NCBI GenBank assembly: GCA_030549175.1
Contig: JAUKUA010000004.1
Span: 1,550,001 to 1,614,000, forward strand
DNA length: 64,000 bases
Source: Lasiosphaeris hirsuta
Taxonomy: Eukaryota > Ascomycota > Sordariomycetes > Sordariales > Lasiosphaeriaceae
Direction of reading: 5' to 3'
Below are positions 12,405-24,636 of this stretch, piece after piece. A program made the translations under genes and the position numbers. Every line of letters begins with the position of its first letter. Position 1 is the first letter of the stretch. The notes under the pieces are model-generated. The model made no database searches. It worked only from the letters and a program-made list of their open reading frames with translations, and was not told the DNA's origin.

Positions 12405-15400
12405 ATGGACATCGACAAATCCCCGGACGAGGGCCCAGCGCCGAAGCAGTCATCTTCGTCGCCGCCCCAACAGTCGTTTGCATCGGGAGGGACACCATCG
12501 TCGGCCGCGTCGGCAGCAGCGGCAGCAGCAGCAGCAGCAGAGGCGGCGACGGCCGCTGCTCACTTGAGCTTTCGGAGGTTTGTTCGATGTTGCGCGCAGA
12601 AGAGGGGCATTTTTCGCTGACCAGACACATTCGCGACAAAAGACAACGAGCGTCACGAGCATGCGAAGTAAGTTGCTTATCTTCCAAATGTTGGCTGCCC
12701 CTCACTTCTGGTTGAAGATGGATTAGATGGAACCTTCTTCCTGATGCCTCGGCTCCTGGATTGGGAGCGCAACCGCCCTCACTTGGAGTACCGCGCTGAC
12801 CATTCAACGCCCGCAGACATGCCATGCCCGCAAAGTACGAATACCCTCATGACGCTGTCGCAGTCTGCAACGTGCAACTCCTCACCTTTTGAAGATGCAT
12901 GCTCACGCCGGCCCTGCAGGTACGATGCGATGCCGCGAGCCTCGGTGTCCCATGCACCAACTGTGTCGCATTCCAGATCGAATGCCGCATCCCGACCCCC
13001 AAGCGCAAGAAGACGCAGAGTACCACTGCGCAGTCAAAAGACTCGGACAGGTATGATTACTATCCTCGCCATGTCGCTAGCCTTCCCCCCTCCTCCTTTC
13101 CGACTCCTGCATCGATGCTTGCACCATCCCGGCCTACCGTGCCACTGCCTGCACGCTCAATTTCAACGTACCACATATCGCCAGGGCAGACCTGAACTGA
13201 CCCGGACTGAACAGCGATCGGGCGGAAACCGAGGAACGATCACCAAATCCGAATCCGCCCGGCACGAGCACATTTCCTAGCGGTACCCGACCTCCGGCCG
13301 TATACCACACACATGAAGGCACCCCGTTGGTGGCTGCGCACACGGAGGAGCAGCAGCAGAAGGAAGAGTATGATAATGCTACACTCGCTAGCTATATGAA
13401 CCTAGTCATGAAACCTAAGTTCACGAGGGCACCCATAACCGAGGCCGGAAGGGTGGCCTATATGGGGGAGTCATCAAACCTTACACTGCTCGTCCACGAC
13501 CGTCAGAGCGCTTCGGATGTGGTCCACTATCCACTGCCCGATAATATCAGGGGGTCCCGGGCCCGGCTGACGCAGCTAGACAACGTGGAGATCGACATCT
13601 TGCATCAGCGAGGCGCCTTCTTACTCCCGCCCCGGTCTCTCTGTGATGAGCTCATCGACTCGTACTTCAAATGGGTGCACCCAATTGTTCCAATCATCAA
13701 CCGGACCAAGTTTATGACGGCCTATAAGGACCCAAAGAATCCTCCATCGTTGCTCTTGCTGCAGGCCGTTCTCCTCGCGGGCTCTCGTGTGTGCGTCAAC
13801 CCGCAGTTGATGGACGCAAATGGCTCGACAACGCCAGCTGCGCTCACGTTCTACAAGAGAGCCAAGGCCTTATACGACGCCAACTATGAGGACGACCGCG
13901 TGACGATCGTTCAGTCACTTCTCCTAATGGGCTGGTACTGGGAAGGGCCCGAGGACGTTACCAAAAACGTCTTCTACTGGAGTCGCGTCGCAACGATTGT
14001 GGCTCAGGGGTCTGGGATGCACCGCAGCGTGGAGGGGTCGCAGCTCAGCAAGTCTGACAAGAGGCTGTGGAAGCGCATCTGGTGGAGTCTGTTTACCAGG
14101 GATAGATCCGTGGCCGTTGCGCTGGGGCGGCCATGCCACATCAATCTTGACGACTCGGATGTAGAGATGCTCACGGAGGACGACTTCATCGAGAACGAGC
14201 CGGATCGCCCCAGCGAATATCCTCCTGATCCGATTCACGTCCAGTTCTTCCTGCAGTACGTCAAGCTGTGTGAGATCATGGGCCTGGTCCTCTCGCAGCA
14301 GTACTCGGTGGCCTCCAAGGGCCGCCGTCAAAACGACATCGACTTGACACACAGCGACATGGCGCTCGCAGACTGGCTTCAGAACTGCCCGAAGCTGGTA
14401 TACTGGGAGATGCCGAGGCATCACTTTTGGTCCGCGCTGCTTCATTCCAACTATTACACCACCTTGTGCTTGCTCCACCGGGCGCACATGCCCCCGAGCG
14501 GCTCCTCGAGGTTCCCCGAAGACTCGGCGTATCCGTCAAGGAATATTGCATTCCAGGCGGCAGCCATGATTACGTCAATCATCGAGAATCTATCCGCCCA
14601 TGAGCAGCTGAGGTATTGCCCAGCGTTTGTTGTGTACAGCCTTTTCTCGGCCCTCATAATGCTAGTGTATCAGATGAGGTCGCCTGTGCCATCTATCCAG
14701 CAGGTGACACAAGACCGAATACGAGCCTGTATGAGCTCGCTGAAGGATATTTCAAAAGTATGGCTTGTCGGGAAAATGGTGTACACGCTTTTCGAGTCCA
14801 TCCTTGGAAATAAGGTTCTGGAAGAGCGGCTTCAGAAGGCGGCAGGCAAGAGGCACCGCAAGACGCAACAGAGCCTGGCCCAGCTTGAGCAGCACCGTGC
14901 AGCGCAGGAGTCGAAGCGCAAGTTCGATGACATGTCCATCGACTTCAGCGTGAATACGCCCCAGCCGCAAGAGTCGTATGAGCGCTCCAGGCCACAGACG
15001 CCTAGTTTGCTGTCCAAGGCCGACCAGGTACCAGCGGTACCAAGCGCAATGCCCCCTCCGATCACGTCGCCAAATGTAAGGTCCAATGGCGACGCCTTTA
15101 TGGGAGGGACAGCGTCGCGGCCACAGACTCGACCAGCCACTCCGTTTAACCCTTCATTCTCGGTCCCAGCGACACCTCCCGACTTGTATCTTGTTACTAG
15201 GAACTCGCCGAACCTGTCGCAGTCGATCTGGGAGAACTTTCAGCCGGACCAACTGTTCCCCGAGAGCGCCCACATACCGCTGTACCCACACGTATCGCCG
15301 CCACAGGCGCACCAGAGTCTCGACCCAAATATGATGGCACAGATGCAGTCCCACAACCTCCAAGGGCAGCCCATCGACCCTGTCGTGCAGTTTGGCCAGG

Positions 15401-15742
15401 GCTTGCCGAGTAAAAGGGGGCTCGCTGCGAGTCCGCTCCAGGGTAGCAGCGGGCTGCATCAGCCCGGGCTAGCTGGGTTCCAGGGACAGCAGGGGAACAA
15501 CATTTGGGGGACCGGCTTCGACACGGCCATGATGGATGGCCAAAGCCCAAGTGATAGCTGGAGCAATAGCTCTGCACAGGGACAGCCTGTTCCGACCAAC
15601 TTGAACGTGGAGGACTGGTGAGTGATGCACTTTGATCTGATCTGATTGATATGATAGACTGACTGAGAACAGGTTCCAATTTTTCGGGATGAATGCTGAT
15701 GGAGCGAATGCTTTGAACTTTGATGGTATTCCTATGGGTTAA
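12405..15742 (+). CDS. Zn(II)2Cys6 transcription factor, FarA/CTF1 (fatty-acid/cutinase regulator) type
   Basis: Six exons are inferred: 12405-12577, 12643-12667, 12817-12834, 12920-13050, 13215-15617 and 15673-15742 (939 residues). The zinc cluster appears only after splicing: RACETCHARKVRCD, then PCTNCVAFQIEC, giving Cys65, 68, 75, 84, 87 and 94 in CX2CX6CX8CX2CX6C spacing, followed by the basic PTPKRKKT. Exon 3 is an 18-nt micro-exon coding TCHARK. The fungal-specific regulatory domain covers about residues 180-600. The rest is Pro/Gln/Ser-rich with a C-terminal FQFFGMNADG restored by the last intron (15618-15672). From memory, the cluster and its PCTNC/PTPKRK flanks resemble cutinase transcription factor 1 and FarA/FarB, which act on fatty-acid and cutin use through CCTCGG sites. 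The general class is certain; the subfamily is probable. Start could also be ATG 12306. Confidence 0.82.
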
Positions 15743-15877
15743 GTGGTTGCTGAAAAGAATGAAATGGAGGAAGGGGGCCAATGTGTGGGCGATTCGTGCC
15801 TATATAAATCTAGGGAGGCGGGTCTTGGTTTTGGACGGACGTGAGCCGGCTTGGAAAGCCCGTGCTGCGTGTCGTGG

Positions 15878-15909
15878 TTTTTTTTTTTTTTGGGGGGGGG
15901 GGGGGGGGG
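15878..15909. repeat. T14-G18 composite homopolymer tract
   Basis: Fourteen T are followed directly by eighteen G, then GATTGGATTGGATTGG-like repeats. A second T-then-G tract lies at 32109-32134. Confidence 0.9.
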
Positions 15910-16873
15910 ATTGGATTGGATTGGACAACATTTGGGACAGCTTTGAAAATGAAGTGTATGTGTAAAGGCATGTGTTGTAGGTTACTTTTTGTTTTGCCGG
16001 CGTGGTAGGGGTCCCGGCGACTTTATAAGGGTTTTTTGTTGAGGCTTGGGTTCTGTCTTGCACATGAATGCTTTCCGCTGCCTTACCTAGGTTGCTTCAT
16101 GGGCACTTGACAAGTTTTGACAACGGCGGGCCCATCCGGCCCAAGGTCTGGGAATGCACGACACAAGGTTAGGTCGCAGGATTGGCCGCGTAAAAACGCC
16201 ATGGCCGGGCCAGCTTGTGGCGGCCCCTGAGTTGGGGGCTGTCTGCCGGCTGAATCACAAGATGCCGAGCGACAAAATGCGGGTTGGTCAAAATATGCTT
16301 TTGTTTTTATTTTATTTTGGCTGCTCCTGCTGCACCACGTTCGCTACGATCCTAGCCCAGACAGCCAGAGGAGACATATTTGTACTCTGCGTGTATCCAT
16401 AGTAGCATTAAGTAGTGAGCCGATGATCTTGGGTGGTTTCCGCCTCGGGCAGCCATGCTCACGAGAGCGGCCCGCTCGCTCGCTCTTCCCATCCCACAGG
16501 GGCCAAGAGGGCCAGGCCACCTGGGGGCCGCCATGACAGGGCCACATGGTGACGGGGAAGATCTCCACGGCACACCTCCATCCCCCAAAGACCCTGGGCA
16601 GAAGGGCCTGGGCAAGGCCACCCTTGCAATGTCCAGAGCTGCCCCCCAGCGCTTCCCCAAGAGTGCCCTGGGGGGTGTCTTGGCCAATCATGGCGCTGAG
16701 CGGTCCTCTGGCGGCTCCTACTGGCTGGAACCGCGCAGCCGCCCAGCGGCATTGCCCAGCATCGTTCTTTTCATCACACGACTCGATCGATGCGATTTTG
16801 TCGCCGCCCTCGGGGAGAGCGTCGGGATGTAGGCGGGAAGAAGCTTTGTTGCTGCTGGCGGAGACATGGGAAT

Positions 16874-16894
16874 GGAAGGGAAGGGAAGGGAAGG
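16874..16894. repeat. GGAAG pentamer repeat
   Basis: About four tandem copies of a GGAAG/AAGGG pentamer in an intergenic purine-rich stretch. No function is suggested. Confidence 0.8.
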
Positions 16895-18572
16895 ATGATT
16901 TGCAGATGTAAAGCATGGTCCTGCCTTAAGGTGTCTCTGACTGCTGGTAGTGAGGCTCACGACGGCAGAAGTGGCGAGAGGTTATCTCGATTTTCCGTTG
17001 GGGTTGATCGAGATAGCACACAAGCCTGCTGGGCTGGAGTGACGGGCACAGAGGGGGGGAGACATGTACGCCGCCCGTGATAGTGATGTGAAATGGAACA
17101 CCGATGCTGCGCTAGGTAATTGTAGGCTTGCACAACCCGGCTCCCCGACTGCGTAGCACTAGGGGAATGCCCAACGCGGTGCGGGATCAAGCGGACAGAT
17201 GAACCTGAAGGCGAGAACGAGAACAACTCCCGTCGGATTACCCTCCCGAGCCTGGCCTGATCCGTTTGTTCCCTGCGCCCGATAGCTCCATGTTAAATGG
17301 CTGCCTCCGTCCGATGAGAGGATTACTAGGAATTCGGCAGCGCCCAGTCGCCCAATCGTCGAGGCTCGACCTTGGGCAACGATGCTGCCTCCCGTCTTCT
17401 GGCGGCTAATTTGCACTGCATTTCTTTGCCAAAGCCAACAGCTAGGCAGATGTGAATGGATAGAATATAGAGGCTTAGTTGGGGGTGGTTCGACTGCGGT
17501 ACTTGATTGTTCGCTGCTTCTGGCGGCATTAAGTGAAGTGCATTAGCCCTCTTTTGCTTCTTTCGTGGCGCAACGCTGCAGACAAGTGGCCGTTCGTTGT
17601 CTGCGGATGTCTGCGGGACGAGCGAGAGGGCAGGTCGAGGCCTCGTAGGCCGTGGAGGCGACGACGGGTGCGGCGGCCATGTGTGGGTGGTTGTGTGGAC
17701 TGGATGATTTATGGCAGGTATCATGGGCGCACATAGTAGGGCCGCATCCATGCCATAGCTACCACACATGGAACTGATGCTCGAGATGCCTAAACCAGCG
17801 GCAGCGGCTAACCAACACCAACACGATTGCCCAAAGCAGCAACTCGAGTCTGACTGATCCTCGCTTTTTTCTGTTCCCGCGTCTAAAATCCTGTCCGGCG
17901 CCACCTTCGCCATTCACGTTGGCCCCTTGCACCCTCTGCGATATTCAGTTCCGAGTCTGGCAGCGAAGGAGACGTGTAGCCGCGATTTGTTGCGCCAAGG
18001 TTCCAGGTTGTCGATATTTGTCCCACCAGGTGGATGCAGCACCAAGCGCAGCAAGGGGCTAGGTACGGGCTACGGTTTTACACGCCAAGCGTCGTCATTG
18101 CGGGCTCCCCAGCTGCCGCCCGCGCCGCAACCTAAGGTCAGGTCAGGTATAACTATCAGCACCGTGAATCTCGCACGGCCTGCCATGGTTGCAGACAACT
18201 ATCACTCCGACTTCCGCCTGCGACCTCGAGAAACTTGAGAACTAAACACACCCACGCCTTGCGCATATATCCTCTGGCCCAGTGCTCTGGGATCCCGAGA
18301 TCAGACCCTCTCGCTTGGATACCCGACCTGCCGAGACGAACGATAATATCCAGCAGCAATACCCCGCCTCGCCGTCCCGCGCCCTGTCGTCTCACGCTTC
18401 CCCGATACCGTTCCAGAACACGGTGACCCCAAGCTGACACGTCCCCTCCAAAACCGACCGCATCCCGCGTCCGCCGAGCCCCGAGCCCCAAGCCCCATAT
18501 CTTGCGCAGGACAGAGCTGGGACGACCGAGTCCTCCTCGCCCGTTCTGCTTGCGCGCCGCCAGTCGCCCAAA

Positions 18573-21466
18573 ATGGCGCAGGCGCCCATGATATCAGTGC
18601 CCCTGAAGGCCACCAACGAAATCGACTGGATCACCCCGCTCAAGTCGTATATTCAGAACACATACGGCGATGACCCCGAGCGTTATGCCGAGGAGTGCGC
18701 GACCCTCAACCGGCTGCGCCAGGACATGCGGGGAGCCGGCAAGGACAGCACCGCCGGCAGGGATCTGCTCTATCGGTACTACGGCCAGCTTGAGCTGCTA
18801 GATCTCCGCTTCCCCGTGGACGAGCAGCACATCAAGATCTCGTTTACATGGTACATTTGCACTCAATGCCCTAGGCGAAGAGACCCGCGCTGACCGCTAT
18901 GAATGTTCCCAGGTTTGACGCATTCACCCACAAGGCCACGGCACAGCACTCACTCGCCTTTGAGAAGGCCTCGATCATCTTCAATATATCGGCCGTGCTC
19001 TCATGCCATGCCGCTCACCAAACGCGGACCGAGGAGGCGGGGCTCAAGACAGCCTACCACTCGTTCCAGGCCTCGGCTGGCATGTTTACTTACATCAATG
19101 AGAACTTTCTTCACGCGCCTTCGTCAGATCTGAGCAGAGATACGGTCAAGACGCTCATCAGCATCATGCTAGCTCAGGCGCAAGAGACGTTTCTGGAGAA
19201 GCAGATTACCGACCAGAAGAAGGTGGGCCTGCTCGCCAAACTATCGAGTCAGGCGGCCACGCTGTACGCTCAGGCCGTCGAGGGGGTCCAGGAGAACGTC
19301 AACAAAGCCATATTTGAAAAGGTGTGGCTGTTGATGGTGCAGGTATGTTGTTCATCCAAGGGGAATGAGCCATGGAGATTCTGACTCGGTGTGCTTGTAG
19401 TGCAAGTTCAACCTCACGAGCTCGATGGCGCAGTACTATCAGGCTTTGGCCGACGATGATGCAAACTCACACGGCATGGCTATTGCGCGTCTCCAGGTGG
19501 CCGAGGCCCACGCCCGCGAGGCAAACAAGATAGCAAACAGCTTCCCCAGCTCGGTACCTCCCAGCTCGAACCTAACAACAGAAACTGCACCCATCCTGGC
19601 CGAAATCACCAAGAGACACCACACAGCCGTGCAGGAGAAGCTGAGCGAACTGACAAAGGACAACGATTACATTTACCACCAACCCGTGCCTGCCGAGGCT
19701 GCCGTAGCACCCGTGGCTAAGCTGCCGGCCGCGAAGCCAATCCCGGTCAGCGAGTTGTATGCTGGGCAGGATATCCAGCGGATTACGGGTCCCGACTTGT
19801 TCGCCAAGATAATTCCCCTGGCGGTCACCGAGTCTGCAAGCCTGTATGACGAGGAGAAGGCGAAGCTGGTCAGGGCTGAGACAGAAAGGGTCGATACGGC
19901 AAATGGTGAGATGGCTGCAAGTCTGGACTACCTAAGGCTACCAGGATCGCTGCAGGTTCTTAAGGGGGGCTTTGACCAGGAGGTTATTCCCGATGAGGAC
20001 TTTAGGACGTGGTGTGTCGATGTCTCTGATCACGAGAGCCCAGGCAAGATATTCGACAGCCTCGCCGCCGAAAAACAGGCCGTCCTCGCCATTTTAGACA
20101 AGAGCACCAAGCAACTGGACATGGAGGAGAGTGTCTGCGAAAAGATGAGGTCAAAATACGATACAGAGTGGACGCAGCAGCCGAGCGCCAGGTTGACCAC
20201 AACACTAAGAAGCGATGTGCGGAACTACCGCGAGGCTTTGGAGGAAGCCGCCAGAAGCGACGGGCAGCTCGCCATGAAGCTACGAGCGAACGAGGCAGAG
20301 TTTGATGAAATGCGCGTGGCCGCACAGAGTGGCGAGATCGATTCGCTGTTCCAACGAGCAGTGAGCAAGGGGAGGAAAGCAAGCATCCAACATAGCCCAG
20401 CGGAGAACCTACTCGACGCGGACTTTGACGACGGCAAGCCGAGCGTGGTAGACCAGATTGCAAAAGTTGACGACATTCTCAAGCGACTAAATCTCATTAA
20501 AAAGGAGCGCGTTCAAGTGCTCAAGGATCTCAAGGAGAAGGTAGGTTGGCCTCCTCCCATCCTTGGAAATAGACCTGAACTGACAAAAGCAGGCACATAA
20601 CGATGATATATCGCAAATATTGATATTGAACAAAAAGTCTATCGCCAATTTTGAACAACAGCTATTCCAGGCCGAGCTCGAGAAATACCGGCCTCATCAA
20701 AACCGCCTAGTTCAGGCGAGCCATAAGCAAGCAGCCCTGATGAGGGAGCTGACAGTAACGTTCAACAGCCTGTTGCAGGACAAGCGAGTCCGTGCAGAGC
20801 AGAGCAAATACGAGTCGATCCAGAGGCAAAGGGCGTCCGTGATCAGCAAGTATAAGCGGGCGTACCAAGAGTTCTTGGACTTGGAAGCAGGTCTCCAGAG
20901 CGCCAAAAACTGGTACAGGGAGATGAAGGAAACGGTGGAAAGCCTGGAGAAGAACGTCGAGACGTTTGTCAGTAACCGGCGGGCAGAGGGTGCTCAGCTC
21001 CTGAACCAAATTGAACAGGACCGGGCCGCCAGCAAGAGTGCGCAGGCTGCCATGGAGCAGGAGAGGTTACGGGGACTCATGGAGCGCATGTCAATGGAGC
21101 CGCCACCGAGCTCACCAAAGCCGCCAGGTTCAGCACGCAACGCTCCCGCGCCCTTATCATTCAGCCCGACAGGTCCCATGTACCCCAAGACCAACTTCAA
21201 CGGACAATACCAACTACCTAGCTCACCCCCGCCAGGCCAAACAACCTCACCACAGTCTTATATGCAGCAACCAACGCAAGGCGGGTTCAACGGGCTCTCG
21301 TATAACCCAAGCTCTCTTGGGCGCATTCCGGGCCCGGCCTCCCCGCCTCCAACGCAGACAAACTTCAGCATGGGGCCTGGTGCGCGGGGTCCAGCATCTC
21401 CACCCCCGAACCAGACATCATTCCCGCAACCGGGTCGCCACAGCACATACGGAAATCCAGCCGCCA

Positions 21467-21500
<34 letters not shown>

Positions 21501-21732
21501 CCTACAGCAACAAGCGCAACAGCAGCAGCACAATTTTGTACCGCCCGGCTTCGTGCCCCCTCCGCCGCCGCCGGGCCCACCGCCCCTGGGCCCGCAGCAG
21601 ACGATGCACTACAATACGCACGACTATTACGGGGCGAACCAGAACGCGGGACGGCCACCATCAGCCCAGCAGCCACCACAGCCGCAACATGGACAAGGGG
21701 ATCCTTGGGCTGGGCTAAGTGCGTGGAAGTGA
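18573..21732 (+). CDS. BRO1: Vacuolar sorting protein Bro1 (ALIX family)
   Basis: Bro1 binds ESCRT-III on endosomes and recruits the deubiquitinase Doa4 during multivesicular body sorting. Exons are 18573-18850, 18913-19342, 19401-20540 and 20593-21732 (995 residues). The N-terminal Bro1 domain (about 1-400) begins MAQAPMISVPLKATNEIDWI and includes RDLLYRYYGQLELLDLRFP and FDAFTHKATAQHSLAFEKAS. A V-shaped coiled-coil region follows (about 400-790). The C-terminus is Pro/Gln-rich with a ten-Gln run and ends GDPWAGLSAWK. The related pH-signalling protein PalA/Rim20 has a different N-terminus, so Bro1 is preferred. All introns (52-62 nt) have good GT/AG ends. Confidence 0.92.
21469..21495 (+). 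repeat. CAG trinucleotide run coding polyglutamine in BRO1
   Basis: Nine CAG codons followed by CAA code ten Gln in the disordered tail of Bro1, with more CAA/CAG codons just after. Length variation here would keep frame. Confidence 0.95.
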
Positions 21733-22779
21733 GGGGGCTCTGGTTTGCGTGAGGGAAAGGGGTGATGTTTAGACGAGTTGGTTTGCGTACCGCGATGGGG
21801 CATGGAGAAGAGATGTGACTCAGGTCGGAAAGGACATGGGAGCATTATAAGAGAATGCAGTTGAGATTGATCGCGCCAGAAGTGTTTGATGAAATGAAGA
21901 AAAATGTTTTACGTGACTGATACCAGTGATGTTTGTGCCTGCTTTCTTGCGATGGGTTGTAGTCCCGGATAGCTTCACGAAGGGGGGGTGGAATAGGGGC
22001 TAGGTCAAGGGCGACCACATGAAGAGAGAAACCAAAGGTCAAAACGGAGGTCAGCAAGCGGTGAAACTTATGTAAGTTTATGTCAGCCAGTGTGCCGAGC
22101 AGGACTAGCAGTGAGTGCATGGCAGTTGCGCCTTAAAGCCGACCCGAGCGGTGATCTCCAAGAGGTTGATTGAAGCTTAGTCGCCAGTATTGGAGATGGA
22201 ACATACCAAGGTTCAGACCGGTGGCAGCCAGTGGAGGTGGAAACCCAATGCTTGATAAGTCATTATTACTACTGGGGATTACGGAATACAACTAGCTTAG
22301 TGTAAGCTCTGGGGGGGAGCTTGGTTTGGGGGAGGAGGGGATTCCTGGGAAGTGCGGGGAATGTGGGGGTCCGGGAAACGAGGGGCAAGATGGGACTGGG
22401 AAAAGAGGAGCTGTTGTGTTTGGTTATCCGGCACTTTTGGACGGTCACGACATCTTTTGAGTCGCTGTTGCCAGCCCCGAGCAGCCCCCATCAATTGGGC
22501 GGGCGGAAGACGGAAGAATGTCTGATTCCCTAGAGACAGAAGGGACAGGGCAGGGCGGAAATAGGCTGATGTGTGTACCACCGCCCGCCTGGGGTCTCTC
22601 GGGCGTTTTTATAGTTTATGGAGTCTCCCCCTCTCTCTGGGGTCCGTATCGGCGGTTTATTTCTTGACGAGAACTGGCTTGTGTTGTTTATTTACCGCCA
22701 GTCCCCCCCTCCCATCTGTTGTTCTTTGACTGTTATTCTTTGAGTCTTGACACCGCAGGTTTTTGAGTCTACAGTAAAC
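21733..22779. other. Intergenic: BRO1 3' flank and FAH-family gene promoter
   Basis: About 1 kb between two same-strand genes. It has G-rich stretches at 22300-22390 and a pyrimidine-rich leader near 22620-22760. No gene was recognised. Confidence 0.5.
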
Positions 22780-23911
22780 ATGAGTTTCTCTCGTGAGTTT
22801 TCGTCCTGCCGGGGTGTGATGTGGGAGACGATACAGCAAGCACTAATACCCTCACTCAGGCATTGTCCGTTTCGTGCCCAAGGGCGATGAGTCCAAGGTT
22901 CTCATTGGCGAGCCCGTCGACGCAGCCGTCGATGTTGGTCTCGCCGTCCGCAAGGGCGACGATGTCGAGGTGAACGTTTACAGTGGCTCCTCGGTCCTCG
23001 AGGCCGGTGAGCCCACCGGCCAGACGGCCGTCATCGACCGTATCCTCGCGCCCCTGACCCGGAGAGAGGTCGGCACCATCCGGTGCATTGGTCTCAACGT
23101 ATGTATCCCGGAACGATGACAGCTCTGACAGTAGCTAAACAGCGAGGTTCAGTACAAGAAGCATGCCGAGGAGGCTAAGATGTCCATCCCCGAGATCCCG
23201 ACCCTCTTCCTGTAGGCAATCCCTCTCCCCACAACAACCGTGCATTAACCCATCCCAACAGCAAGCCAGACACCTGCCTCGCAGACCCCTGGCCGGCACC
23301 GACCATCATCCCCAAGCACACTCTACCAAGCGACAGCGCCGACTACGAGTCGGAGCTGGCGATTGTCATCAGCAGGGAGGCCAAGAACGTGTCGGTGGCC
23401 GATGCTCTTGACTATGTGCTCGGCTACACGGCGAGCAACGACATCTCGTCGCGCGCCTCGCAGTTTGCGCAGACGCAGTGGTGCTATTCCAAGGGATTCG
23501 ACGGCGCGTGCCCGATCGGCCCCGTTCTCGTGTCCAAGGACCTGATTCCAGATGTTGGCAAGCTGCAGCTGAGGGGGTTGAAGAATGGCAAGGTGCTGCA
23601 AGACAGCCCGTTGACGTGAGTGCACCCTCCCCCCCCCCTTTTAATTATTCCTTCTTGTTATGGTCTGGGTGCGTTTGTTGGAGTCGGGCTAACATGGATA
23701 CAGCGACCTCATCTTCTCCGTGGCTGAGATCGTCAGCTTCGTGTCCCAGGGCACCACTCTGCAACCTGGCACCCTCATCATCACTGGAACCCCCGCTGGT
23801 GTCGGATTTGCTAAGAAGCCCCAGGAGCTTCTGCACGACGGTGACGAGTTTGTCGTTGAGATCCTGCCACATATCGGCAGCTTGTATAATGTCCTCAAGA
23901 ACGAGGAGTGA
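22780..23911 (+). CDS. Fumarylacetoacetate hydrolase family protein (acylpyruvase-like)
   Basis: FAH-fold enzymes of this short type hydrolyse or decarboxylate acylpyruvates and oxaloacetate. The model has five exons: 22780-22792, 22860-23098, 23153-23211, 23262-23615 and 23704-23911 (290 residues), with a 13-nt first coding exon (MSFS plus one base). Joining gives the family core IRCIGLNYKKHAEEAK, then PTLFLKPDTCLADPW, the metal-site region DYESELAIVISREAK, GYTASNDISSR and the C-terminal LIITGTPAGVGFAKKP. The acidic residues of ESELAIV and the preceding HAEE are consistent with the divalent-metal site. No targeting sequence is evident, which suggests the cytosol. The exact substrate cannot be assigned. 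The gene is convergent with the small gene at 24136-24636. Confidence 0.9.
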
Positions 23912-24135
23912 GGAGCAGGATGGGATCACCGAGTATTTTGAGTAATGGGATATGATATATAGTGTTATTTATGGTAGATAGATGGGTAAAATTACGATTT
24001 TGTTCGTGTTCCCTCACTTGTCCTGTCTGTGATGCTGTCTCTGGTAAACTTATGCCCCCCCGTTTTCTCTACCCACGAAACACCAGATCTAGGTTTAGGT
24101 GTGTGTCTCCATCTGCATGCATGTACTGGATCTGT

Positions 24136-24636
24136 TTAATTCAGGAGAGCAGGGAGGTGTTTGAGGATATAATCAACAACCGCATCAGGTCCGCCCTGGA
24201 CCTGGAGACCCTGGGGCAGAGAGAAAGTCTTGAGGTCAGGCACAACGCCCTTGGCAATAGAGATAATCTCAGTAGCTTCCTCAGGAGTCCACATGGACGC
24301 CGTGAACTGTGGTGGAGTGTCAGTGCCATTTTACTCGGAATCAGCTGCCGTACAACATGATCCAGGCGGTACCCAGCTCAGAGTCTGTACAGGGTGGAAC
24401 TTACGAGGAGATCCGGCTTGTGCTCCTCAACGACACTCTGCACCTCCTCGATGGCTGGTAGCGAATGTTAGTACGCTGTAAACAAGAACCGAGGGCGGTC
24501 ACATACACTCTGCGTTGCCAGCGTGGACGATGGTGAATCTCGACGCCATGTCTTCGACAACGATGCCGATCAGGCGCCTTGCCCGGTCCGGGGCAGTGTT
24601 GACGGTCACCAACTTGAAGGGTCCCTTGGGCGCCAT
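24136..24636 (-). CDS. Small protein of unknown function, 116 residues
   Basis: Three exons, complement(24136-24306, 24405-24454, 24507-24636), give one clean frame from MAPKGPFKLVTVNTAPDRAR to LPALLN. Introns of 52 and 98 nt have GT/AG ends; the first contains TACTAAC. The predicted protein has an alternating beta/alpha look (KLVTVNTAP, TIVHAGNAE, DLLFTASMWTPEEA, VPDLKTFSLPQGLQV). It is soluble, without signal peptide or membrane segment. The regular pattern and codon use support a real gene, and proteins of this kind appear in other filamentous fungi as far as memory goes, but no domain name or function is known to me. Its stop lies 224 bases from the stop of the FAH-family gene. Confidence 0.78.

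Larger units (their letters stand above)
15743..18572. other. Intergenic, 2.8 kb, with homopolymer and short repeats
   Basis: The region lies between the zinc-cluster gene and BRO1 and should include BRO1 promoter and leader. It contains a T14-G18 composite tract (15878-15909), a GGAAG pentamer run (about 16874-16894) and CCTCGG words at 16443 and 16808. Several open frames of 80-190 codons (such as 16344-16916 minus and 17326-17913 minus) have no recognisable domain and look like chance frames in GC-rich DNA. Confidence 0.5.

Noticed and set aside
12405..15742. Regulator plus nearby genes as a secondary-metabolite cluster
   Set aside because: The neighbours are housekeeping genes (MCD4, BRO1); no synthase or tailoring enzyme is present.
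16344..16916. 190-codon frame on the minus strand
   Set aside because: No recognisable domain, no conserved motif, and other frames of similar length overlap it; a chance frame in GC-rich DNA.
17326..17913. 195-codon frame on the minus strand
   Set aside because: No domain, irregular composition and lies in the BRO1 upstream region.
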